Shown here piece by piece: positions 1-4,205 of a stretch of DNA of 6,954 nt. A program made the position numbers and the translations under genes. The stretch is taken from contig CALKDJ010000023.1 in NCBI GenBank assembly GCA_938084195.1, positions 1 to 6,954 on the forward strand, read 5' to 3'. Each line of letters starts with the position of its first letter. Position 1 is the stretch's first letter. The notes beneath the pieces are model-generated. The model had not been told where the DNA came from. It was given only the letters and a program-made list of their open reading frames with translations, and made no database searches. Origin of the DNA: an uncultured Methylophilaceae bacterium. GTDB taxonomy: Bacteria > Pseudomonadota > Gammaproteobacteria > Burkholderiales > Methylophilaceae.

Positions 1-405
1 CAATTTTTATTGAATTTCTATCAATATGCTAAAAAATCAGGAGCCGAGGTTAATCTTATCATTGCTTTTTTTGGAGGGGCTTTAATTGGGTTACTTTCTG
101 GCTTAACTGGAACAGGTGGAGGTATTTTTCTGTCACCACTAATTATTTTTTTAGGTTGGACAACAGTTAAGCAAGCATCAGGAACGGCTGCTGCATTTAT
201 ATTTTTCAATTCTATTTCAGGCCTCTCTGGTAATCTTTCTTCTATGCAATCATTACCTCCCACTGTTTTTTTATTTTCAGGAGCAGTCCTTATAGGGGTT
301 TTAATTGGAACTCAATTGGGGCTGAAGCACCTAAACGTATATGGTATTCAAAAGGCTTTAGGCGCAGTTCTTATAATTGCTGGATTAAAGTTTCTTTTTA
401 CATAA
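1..405 (+). CDS. TauE/SafE-family membrane permease, C-terminal part (5' end outside window)
   Basis: The reading frame is open from base 1 to a TAA at 403-405, so the gene began upstream; the in-frame TTG at base 10 is probably an internal Leu codon, not the start. The visible 134 codons match the second half of a TauE/SafE transporter. A glycine-rich segment (GLLSGLTGTGGGIFLSPL) marks the start of the internally duplicated domain, followed by hydrophobic helices and a GTQLGLKH turn near the end. Full-length members are about 250 residues, so roughly half is missing. The family sits in the inner membrane and is linked to export or uptake of sulfite, sulfonates and other small organic anions; the substrate here cannot be told from sequence. 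The next gene starts 20 bases downstream on the same strand and may be co-transcribed. Confidence 0.85.
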   Translation, partial: QFLLNFYQYAKKSGAEVNLIIAFFGGALIGLLSGLTGTGGGIFLSPLIIFLGWTTVKQASGTAAAFIFFNSISGLSGNLSSMQSLPPTVFLFSGAVLIGVLIGTQLGLKHLNVYGIQKALGAVLIIAGLKFLFT

Positions 406-412
406 TTATCAT

Positions 413-417
413 AAGGT
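413..417 (+). promoter_or_regulatory. Ribosome binding site supporting a TTG start
   Basis: AAGGT lies 8 bases before the TTG at 426. An in-frame TAA at 417-419 blocks any earlier start, so this site together with the stop decides for TTG as the initiation codon of the small membrane protein. Confidence 0.55.
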
Positions 418-425
418 AAATTTAC

Positions 426-794
426 TTGCAAATTAAGAATTCATCTAAACAATTTTTTTGGCTCTTTTTTATAATTGGTTTTTTCTTATGCTTATTCTTG
501 TCAGCAAATGAATTTTTTTCACACCAGCTTTTTGGTAAGGAATTAAACCACCAAATTGAATTATGCTTGGACGCAGAAAGAGAATGTAAAGTAGAAGTTT
601 TAATGAATTTGAGTACTGAGCAGCTTCATCATAATCAAAAAAGAATCTTAGAGCTTAAGGAGGTGGTTGATAATTATGGCAAATCATTATCCACAATTTT
701 TATTATTTTTATTATCTTTGTAATTATTGGATTACTTCCGATTTTGTGGGGAGGTTATCAAGAGATTAGATCAAAGATTAAGCTGATAAGATAA
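426..794 (+). CDS. Small two-helix membrane protein, function unknown
   Basis: This 122-residue protein is not one I recognise. It starts at TTG with a Shine-Dalgarno-like AAGGT 8 bases upstream. Residues about 10-27 and 90-108 are two strongly hydrophobic helices. Between them is a polar, probably helical stretch of about 60 residues containing two cysteines (C47 and C54). A lysine before the first helix and the basic end (RSKIKLIR) after the second suggest both termini are cytoplasmic and the loop periplasmic, where the two cysteines could form a disulfide. It follows the TauE/SafE gene by 20 bases, which suggests a shared transcript. It converges on the SoxYZ-like gene with only 3 bases between stop codons, and I see no convincing terminator there. 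Confidence 0.65.
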   Translation: MQIKNSSKQFFWLFFIIGFFLCLFLSANEFFSHQLFGKELNHQIELCLDAERECKVEVLMNLSTEQLHHNQKRILELKEVVDNYGKSLSTIFIIFIIFVIIGLLPILWGGYQEIRSKIKLIR

Positions 795-797
795 TGC

Positions 798-1529
798 TTA
801 GATGGTAATATCTTTACTGAATCCTTGACCTTTGGTGTCTCTTACCATGATGTTTAAAGCTCCTTTAATATCGGAATTTACTTTAAATTTAAGGTAAGGA
901 TCTTGACTCATAGATATTTTGTTTTGCGCAACGAGAACAATCTCCTCGTTATTTACATAGATAATTTCTTCTACGATCCATCTCGGTATATATCCTCCAG
1001 AAGCCAAGTCTTTTTGTAAACCTGTAAAATTCGGATGTTTAATTCTTGTAGTGAGGAATTTATCTTTTGATTTCACTAAAATTTTTCCAAGATTCGCTGT
1101 TAGTTCCGGATCGAAAACATCCATATACCCGCTGCATCCACCAGAGGCTCTTATTGGGATAGCGCTCATATACAATTTACCGGCAGTATCTTCTGCAACC
1201 ACACGAACAAAGGAATCTGTTTCCATTCTTATTCTTGTGGAAAGCTCAAGTTCTTGAGATAAGTTAGTAAGTTTATAGGTTGCCGCATGCTGTGTTGGGT
1301 TGGCATCTATGATTAGAAAAACGTATTTCATTTCAATGTCATCAGGAGAATCGAGCTTGATAGTCACAGGGACCTGAGCACCGCTGGACGCTCTTTTTGG
1401 TCCAGATATGGTTAAAAATTCTGCCTCAGCGATAGGCCTATCACTAAATAACCTTTCTTTTACATAAGGCCATAGTTCCGGGTTAGCATCCGCTCTTAAT
1501 TGCAGCGATGTTAATAAAAGTGTTATCAA
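798..1529 (-). CDS. Quinoprotein dehydrogenase-associated SoxYZ-like carrier (SoxY-SoxZ fusion)
   Basis: The protein joins a SoxY-like domain (about residues 20-140, immunoglobulin-like strands ending in ASGGCSGYMD) to a SoxZ-like domain (about 150-243: KHPNFTG, GGYIPRWIVEE, DPYLKFKV, GALNIMVRDTKG). In sulfur oxidation SoxY carries substrate on a cysteine in a C-terminal GGCGG arm. Here the only cysteine (C132) lies in the corresponding GGCSG motif, now internal because of the fusion. Such fusions form a recognised family found with PQQ-dependent dehydrogenases, and pqqA lies about 2 kb away. The uninterrupted frame begins at TTG 1527-1529 and gives a poor signal peptide with no positive n-region. 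A much better one starts at ATG 1573-1575 but is one base out of frame (see separate entry). The protein is probably periplasmic. Domain assignment is firm; the carried substrate is unknown. Confidence 0.85.
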   Translation of the reverse strand: MITLLLTSLQLRADANPELWPYVKERLFSDRPIAEAEFLTISGPKRASSGAQVPVTIKLDSPDDIEMKYVFLIIDANPTQHAATYKLTNLSQELELSTRIRMETDSFVRVVAEDTAGKLYMSAIPIRASGGCSGYMDVFDPELTANLGKILVKSKDKFLTTRIKHPNFTGLQKDLASGGYIPRWIVEEIIYVNNEEIVLVAQNKISMSQDPYLKFKVNSDIKGALNIMVRDTKGQGFSKDITI

Positions 1530-1575
1530 GCCTATTAATTTTAGTAAGTTAAAAATATTATTTACCTTTTTTCAT
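1530..1575 (-). other. Frameshifted 5' end and signal-peptide start of the SoxYZ-like gene
   Basis: On the minus strand an ATG at 1573-1575 is followed by six A residues (plus-strand T run 1567-1572) and then GG. As written, this frame stops after five codons. With one A fewer it reads MKKVNNIFNLLKLIG and joins the SoxYZ frame exactly at the TTG of 1529. The joined n-terminus is a textbook signal peptide: two lysines, a hydrophobic core and an ADA cleavage site before NPEL. A one-base insertion in a homopolymer is the simplest explanation, either a real mutation or a read or assembly error. Confidence 0.7.
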
Positions 1576-1590
1576 AATCTTGTAATATAA

Positions 1591-1618
1591 ATTATAGATA
1601 GTTTAACGATAATGTCCA
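1591..1618 (-). promoter_or_regulatory. Putative sigma-70 promoter of the SoxYZ-like gene
   Basis: Read on the minus strand, TGGACA (1613-1618) is followed by a 16-base spacer and a perfect TATAAT (1591-1596). Transcription would begin near 1584, leaving only about 8-9 bases before the ATG at 1575. That favours the frameshifted ATG over TTG 1529 as the original start. Confidence 0.6.
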
Positions 1619-1622
1619 CTTT

Positions 1623-2246
1623 ATGAGCATAAAATGCACCACTTTGTTTCAAAAACTTACCTTTTTTTCTTTATTGGTAATCTCAGGCTATGTTTTTGGT
1701 AATGAACTAGAAAAAATGGCTAGGGACGGTAACCCTAATGCACAATATGAGTTTGGACTTAAAGAAATGTCAGCGAATAGCAATTTTTTATCAGATTGGC
1801 TGGTAATATCTGCCTTGCAAGGTCATAAAAAAGCTTCTCATTATTTAAGAAAATTACCTATAGAGACAAATATAATTGCAAATGCAATTAACACCGCAAA
1901 CACACAAGACTTATCTTTTCTTCAAAAATATGGGCCCATAGATAAAATTCCAAAAAAGGAGTTAAATGCTCTGAGAAAGTTGGGTAATGGTGGCGATATA
2001 AATGCCCAATTTAAAATGTGGACGTTTTATGTAAATAACAAAGGTGTGAGTAAGGCAGAGGCTTGGACTTGGCTAAAACAAGCCGCTGGAAATAACCATC
2101 CTGAGGCAAACTTTAGTCTCGGTCTTTTATATTATTATGGATACATTGTCCCTGAAGAGAGGAAAAGAGGGAGTACTTTAATAACCAAATCCAGTGAATT
2201 AGGATTTAAATTAGCCACTTTATTTTTAAAAATAAAAGAAAGCTAA
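1623..2246 (+). CDS. Secreted Sel1-repeat protein
   Basis: This 207-residue protein has an N-terminal signal peptide (KCTTLFQKLTFF then LLVISGYVFG, cleavage plausible after G26). Sel1-like, TPR-related helical repeats follow. A degenerate unit spans about residues 28-72 (DGNPNAQYEFGL, ALQGHKKA), and clearer units span about 118-157 (GGDINAQFKM, AEAWTWLKQAA) and 158-194 (HPEANFSLGLLYYYGY). Sel1 proteins are usually protein-interaction scaffolds in the periplasm or envelope; no enzyme motif is visible and the partner is unknown. The start has no evident Shine-Dalgarno sequence. A GATAAT at 1608-1613 could be a -10 element giving an almost leaderless message. It is divergent from the SoxYZ-like gene across a very short spacer. 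Confidence 0.75.
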   Translation: MSIKCTTLFQKLTFFSLLVISGYVFGNELEKMARDGNPNAQYEFGLKEMSANSNFLSDWLVISALQGHKKASHYLRKLPIETNIIANAINTANTQDLSFLQKYGPIDKIPKKELNALRKLGNGGDINAQFKMWTFYVNNKGVSKAEAWTWLKQAAGNNHPEANFSLGLLYYYGYIVPEERKRGSTLITKSSELGFKLATLFLKIKES

Positions 2247-2268
2247 ATATATTTCTTTAAGTTCATTG

Positions 2269-2286
2269 TTGTCATAATGTTGACAA
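2269..2286. promoter_or_regulatory. Inverted repeat TTGTCA-N6-TGACAA overlapping a -35 element
   Basis: Perfect 6-bp half-sites (2269-2274 and 2281-2286) flank six bases. The right half overlaps TTGACA at 2280-2285, the -35 of the downstream repeat-lipoprotein gene, so a dimeric regulator could act here. The regulator is unknown. Confidence 0.4.
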
Positions 2287-2308
2287 ATTGGCAGTTTGCA
2301 GAAATAAT
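2280..2308 (+). promoter_or_regulatory. Putative sigma-70 promoter of the repeat lipoprotein gene
   Basis: A consensus TTGACA (2280-2285) is separated by 17 bases from AATAAT (2303-2308, 5 of 6 to TATAAT). Transcription would start near 2315 and give a leader of about 84 bases before the ATG at 2399. Confidence 0.6.
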
Positions 2309-2331
2309 AAATTATTGTTTGAAGCCATGAT

Positions 2332-2375
2332 AGTAACTTTCATTGGTAATTACTCATGCAATAGAAGAAGTTACT
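2332..2375 (+). promoter_or_regulatory. Stem-loop in the 5' leader of the repeat lipoprotein gene
   Basis: AGTAACTT (2332-2339) pairs perfectly with AAGTTACT (2368-2375). Inside the loop ATTG (2342-2345) can pair with CAAT (2359-2362). The structure ends 11 bases before the AGGAGG ribosome binding site, so it could stabilise the message or influence translation. It matches no riboswitch class I know. Confidence 0.4.
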
Positions 2376-2398
2376 TTTAATTTAATAGGAGGAATTAA

Positions 2399-2716
2399 AT
2401 GAAACATCTATTAACTGCAGGACTAGCCGCTGCTTTTTTAGTCGGTTGTGTTACTGCTCCCCCAGCACCTGAGCCAATGGCTGAGGGCGAAGAATTTCAC
2501 CCAACTGATGCATTACTTATCGGTGGTAATGGTGGATTTAATCCATCAGGAGAAGAAGCTGATGCAGTTGATCTATTCCCAGAAGATGATGGGCCTGATC
2601 TAACTGGTTCTACTGAAAAAGCATTCCACCCAACTGATGCATTACTCATTGGTGGTAATGGTGGATTTAACCCAACACCAGATGAAACAGATGTGGTTGA
2701 TCTTGGTTTAGACTAA
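2399..2716 (+). CDS. Exported acidic lipoprotein with two FHPTDALLIGGNGGFN repeats, unknown function
   Basis: I do not recognise this 105-residue family. The N-terminus MKHLLTAGLAAAFLVGC has a basic start, a hydrophobic core and a lipobox LVGC (C17), so it should be a lipid-anchored envelope protein. A Pro/Glu-rich linker follows, then two repeat units at residues 33-59 and 76-105. They share FHPTDALLIGGNGGFNP and end in acidic tails (EEADAVDL and DETDVVDLGLD). After C17 there are 20 acidic residues against one lysine and two histidines. An ideal AGGAGG (2387-2392) lies 6 bases before ATG. A near-consensus promoter and leader hairpin precede the gene and a strong terminator follows, so it is its own unit. 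No catalytic motif is visible; ligand binding or use as a peptide precursor are only guesses. Confidence 0.8.
   Translation: MKHLLTAGLAAAFLVGCVTAPPAPEPMAEGEEFHPTDALLIGGNGGFNPSGEEADAVDLFPEDDGPDLTGSTEKAFHPTDALLIGGNGGFNPTPDETDVVDLGLD
2495..2575 (+). repeat. Repeat unit 1 of the lipoprotein (A1)
   Basis: Codes for FHPTDALLIGGNGGFNP plus a divergent tail SGEEADAVDL. It is the least conserved tail of the four units, while its 16-residue core is identical to A2 and B1. Confidence 0.85.
2624..2713 (+). repeat. Repeat unit 2 of the lipoprotein (A2)
   Basis: Codes for the core followed by TPDETDVVDLGLD and ends the protein. Its protein sequence is identical to unit B1 of the next gene, including the preceding EKA. 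Over 33 codons they differ only at seven third positions, all silent. Confidence 0.9.
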
Positions 2717-2748
2717 AGACTATATTTCTGTAAAAAAGTTTTTCTTAC

Positions 2749-2783
2749 CTAAAAGGGTTGATATTTTGTATCAACCCTTTTAG
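2749..2783 (+). terminator. Strong terminator hairpin after the repeat lipoprotein gene
   Basis: A perfect 15-bp stem (2749-2763 with 2769-2783) closes a 5-base TTTTG loop. An A4 run at the base of the left arm and a T4 run near the end of the right arm make it look usable in both directions, though no long T tract follows. It separates the two repeat-protein genes into distinct transcripts unless read-through occurs. Confidence 0.75.
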
Positions 2784-2894
2784 TCTATATGGGACGTTGT
2801 AATATTGTAGTCACGTTTATCTCGTTAAATTAAATATAAAGTTATATGTAAATATTGCTATTAGAATTTAAATTTTCAGGAGGAATATAACAAG

Positions 2895-3182
2895 ATGAAA
2901 AAAATATTACCTATTGTACTAATATCTTCTTTTTTCTGTGGTTCTGTTTTGGCAGATGAAAAAGCATTCCATCCAACTGATGCATTGCTTATCGGTGGTA
3001 ATGGTGGATTTAACCCAACACCAGATGAAACAGATGTGGTTGATCTTGGATTGGATGATGAGCCAGTTAAGGCATTTCATCCAACTGATGCATTACTCAT
3101 TGGTGGTAATGGTCCATTTAATGCTAAACCAGATGAGGAGGATGAAGTTGACCTAGGTTTGGATGGTTGGAGTTGGTGGTAG
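2895..3182 (+). CDS. Secreted acidic protein with two FHPTDALLIGG repeats, unknown function
   Basis: This is the second member of the unrecognised repeat family, 95 residues. The start MKKILPIVLISSFFCGSVLA is a classical signal peptide with cleavage after A20 (VLA before DEKAF). The only cysteine, C15, is inside the signal core without a good lipobox, so the mature protein should be soluble in the periplasm or secreted, unlike its lipidated neighbour. Units lie at residues 25-54 and 61-90, joined by DEPVK. Unit 2 has Pro in place of Gly in the core (GGNGPFN). The mature chain has 18 acidic residues against three lysines. It ends in an unusual aromatic tail, GWSWW. AGGAGG (2878-2883) precedes ATG by 11 bases, rather long. 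No clear promoter was found after the upstream terminator. Confidence 0.8.
   Translation: MKKILPIVLISSFFCGSVLADEKAFHPTDALLIGGNGGFNPTPDETDVVDLGLDDEPVKAFHPTDALLIGGNGPFNAKPDEEDEVDLGLDGWSWW
2967..3056 (+). repeat. Repeat unit 1 of the secreted protein (B1)
   Basis: Protein sequence identical to unit A2 of the neighbouring gene, with only silent base differences. Its Leu-Ile codons (CTT ATC) instead match A1, giving a mosaic pattern. Confidence 0.9.
3075..3164 (+). repeat. Repeat unit 2 of the secreted protein (B2)
   Basis: Core FHPTDALLIGGNGPFN with one Gly-to-Pro change (GGA to CCA) and tail AKPDEEDEVDLGLD. The acidic residues and final DLGLD are kept although other tail residues differ. Confidence 0.85.
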
Positions 3183-3450
3183 ATTTATACTAGATACCAG
3201 CTTTAAGGACTAATCTCTAAAGAAAGGTTGATTTACAAAAATTAACCACATATTTTATTGAGCTTTCAACTTTCTATCTAATGATTTTACTTAGTAAAAC
3301 TTCATGTAGATCTTCATAGTTTTTTTTAACTAGAAGTCTAGTATAGTCCTGTAAATCTCAAGTTGAACCTTGTATTTATTTATAAATACATCTTCAATGA
3401 TCTGGTTTATGATTAATGACTTTTATTAACCATAAACAAGGAGAAATACT
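3183..3450. other. 268-base intergenic region before the pqqA pair
   Basis: I find no convincing coding sequence on either strand. It holds a modest hairpin soon after the preceding stop (3226-3233 with 3240-3247, one G-T pair, no T tract). A weak promoter candidate overlaps this hairpin (TTGATT 3228-3233, 17 bases, TATTTT 3251-3256). A T8 run lies near 3320. An 8-bp inverted repeat lies at 3371-3390. Its length is unusual for this compact window, so the pqqA promoter and any control sites are probably here, but I cannot place the promoter with confidence. Confidence 0.4.
3371..3390. promoter_or_regulatory. Inverted repeat TGTATTTA-TTTA-TAAATACA upstream of pqqA
   Basis: Perfect 8-bp arms (3371-3378 and 3383-3390) surround a 4-base centre, 60 bases before the first pqqA start. 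It could be an operator or a weak RNA hairpin. AT-rich dyads occur by chance in such DNA, so this is tentative. Confidence 0.3.
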
Positions 3451-3522
3451 ATGTGGACACAACCTCAAGCGACTGAAATGCGTTTTGGTTTTGAAGTAAC
3501 AATGTACGTAATGAACAAGTAA
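3451..3522 (+). CDS. pqqA: PQQ precursor peptide PqqA, copy 1
   Basis: This 23-residue peptide begins [15 protein letters not shown] and has the invariant PqqA Glu and Tyr at E15 and Y19 (EVTMY), the two residues that are cross-linked and become the PQQ skeleton. Length, MW start, conserved Pro at position 5 and E-x-x-x-Y spacing all fit the classical 22-29-residue family (Klebsiella PqqA is also 23 residues with E15/Y19). In the pathway PqqE, with the chaperone PqqD, joins Glu to Tyr; none of the processing genes is in this window. AAGGAG (3438-3443) lies 7 bases upstream. A second copy follows 105 bases later. Compared with copy 2 it differs only at position 4 (Q, not K) and position 6 (Q, not A). 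Confidence 0.93.
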   Translation: MWTQPQATEMRFGFEVTMYVMNK

Positions 3523-3569
3523 TTGATCATTTAATACATTAAAACTTTATTGGTCTTTCATATTTGGCT

Positions 3570-3591
3570 TTAGTCAAATATGTTTGACTAA
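3570..3591 (+). other. Hairpin between the two pqqA copies
   Basis: TTAGTCAAA (3570-3578) pairs perfectly with TTTGACTAA (3583-3591) around a TATG loop. The following bases are T-rich but not a clean T tract. It could partially terminate transcription, stabilise the upstream message or be a dimer binding site. Confidence 0.45.
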
Positions 3592-3627
3592 GTCTTATTA
3601 TTTAACTTTTCTTTAAGGAGAAATATT

Positions 3628-3699
3628 ATGTGGACTAAACCAGCTGCTACAGAAATGCGTTTTGGTTTTGAAGTAACCATGTACGTAATGAACAAGTAA
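3628..3699 (+). CDS. pqqA: PQQ precursor peptide PqqA, copy 2
   Basis: This 23-residue peptide begins [15 protein letters not shown] and again carries E15 and Y19. K4-P5-A6 is closer to classical PqqA peptides (MWKKPA in Klebsiella) than copy 1. Residues 7-23 are identical to copy 1. At base level the 85-base block from AAGGAG to the stop codon (3615-3699 against 3438-3522) differs at 10 positions, clustered in the first third of the coding part. AAGGAG lies 7 bases before ATG and a classical terminator follows the stop by 21 bases, so this is the end of the pqqA transcript. Its role is as in copy 1: substrate of the PQQ maturation enzymes encoded elsewhere. Whether both copies are used is not visible from sequence. 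Confidence 0.93.
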   Translation: MWTKPAATEMRFGFEVTMYVMNK

Positions 3700-3719
3700 T
3701 TTATATTTGTTCAAATGAG

Positions 3720-3750
3720 AAAGCCTAGTATTTATTGCTAGGCTTTTTTT
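3720..3750 (+). terminator. Rho-independent terminator after the pqqA pair
   Basis: The stem AAGCCTAG (3721-3728) with CTAGGCTT (3738-3745), extendable inward by a G-T and an A-T pair, is followed directly by a T run (3744-3750). This is a classical intrinsic terminator. Confidence 0.9.
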
Positions 3751-3764
3751 ATATTTGCTATGAT
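3735..3764 (+). promoter_or_regulatory. Putative extended -10 promoter overlapping the pqqA terminator
   Basis: TTGCTA (3735-3740), an 18-base spacer, and TATGAT (3759-3764) preceded by TG (3756-3757). Transcription would start near 3771, at or next to the ATG of 3772, implying a leaderless message for the adhesin-E-like gene. Confidence 0.45.
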
Positions 3765-4185
3765 ATTAATTATGCAAAAATTTATTTTCTTTATTTTTTT
3801 TGCTTTTTCAATATCGGCTCATACTGAAACTAAGGGATGGATATTAATTCATACAGATAAAATTCAAGGGATAAGCTTTTTTGTGAGTCTTGGGGATTTT
3901 CAACTTATTAATAATCAAACACGCATGTGGGTCATGGAAAATTTTGAACAATTACAACAAGTTCATCATCTAAAATATAACTCCACTAAAAGTCTTGTGC
4001 AATTTAATTGCACATTAAATTCAATGAGAATTTTGGCTTATTCTTTACATAAAAGCCCTAACGCCTCTGGAAATGCAATTTTCAATAAAAATGTGGCACT
4101 TGAGTGGAGTAAAATCAAACCAAATAGTATAAATGAGGCTTACCAGGCTATAGCATGCCAGGAGGCTTTAACCAAAAATAATTAA
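3760..4185 (+). CDS. Secreted surface-adhesin-E-like protein
   Basis: Residues are numbered from ATG 3760. The N-terminus MQKFIFFIFFAFSISA is a signal peptide, with cleavage likely before HTETKGW. The mature part of about 120 residues resembles the small secreted proteins annotated as surface-adhesin E. It has an opening W-x-x-I strand, a central MWVM strand, the signature S-x-K-SLVQFNC, then RILAYSLHKSP, and a final W..IKPNSINEAYQAIAC. Cysteines C84 and C133 would form the usual disulfide. The name comes from a Haemophilus adhesin; in environmental bacteria the role is generally unknown. The true start is more likely the second ATG (3772), because a probable -10 element overlaps the first ATG and neither has a ribosome binding site. 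It converges on the phosphomannomutase gene 20 bases away. Confidence 0.65.
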   Translation: MILIMQKFIFFIFFAFSISAHTETKGWILIHTDKIQGISFFVSLGDFQLINNQTRMWVMENFEQLQQVHHLKYNSTKSLVQFNCTLNSMRILAYSLHKSPNASGNAIFNKNVALEWSKIKPNSINEAYQAIACQEALTKNN

Positions 4186-4205
4186 ATATTTGCATTGGAT
4201 TTGGC

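Noticed and set aside
21..263. Minus-strand frame of 80 codons opposite the TauE/SafE gene
   Set aside because: It lies fully opposite a clear membrane-protein frame and has no recognisable domain or start signal.
780..835. Possible bidirectional terminator between the converging genes at 794/798
   Set aside because: Only a 6-bp match (AAGATA with TATCTT) with a long loop and no T tract; too weak to call.
1051..1257. Plus-strand frame of 68 codons opposite the SoxYZ-like gene
   Set aside because: Antisense shadow of a well-supported gene, no domain or ribosome binding site.
2967..3056. Double-glycine (GG) bacteriocin-type leader within the repeat core
   Set aside because: The proteins carry normal Sec or lipoprotein signals and the GG lies inside a repeated unit, not at a leader-core boundary; no ABC peptidase gene is present.
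2938..3156. Plus-strand frame of 72 codons inside the secreted repeat-protein gene
   Set aside because: It is the +1 shadow of the repeats, giving a Met/Gln/Leu-rich nonsense chain; the overlapping frame has the signal peptide, ribosome binding site and silent-site conservation.
2495..3164. EF-hand or lanmodulin-like metal loops in the acidic repeat tails
   Set aside because: The tails have Asp at spacing D-x-x-D-x-x-D and lack the D-x-D-x-D-G loop and flanking helices, so an EF-hand call is not supported; metal binding stays only a hypothesis.
2495..3699. CRISPR array from the regularly repeated blocks
   Set aside because: The repeats are in-frame coding units and whole small genes with only silent or conservative differences; there are no short identical repeats with unique spacers.
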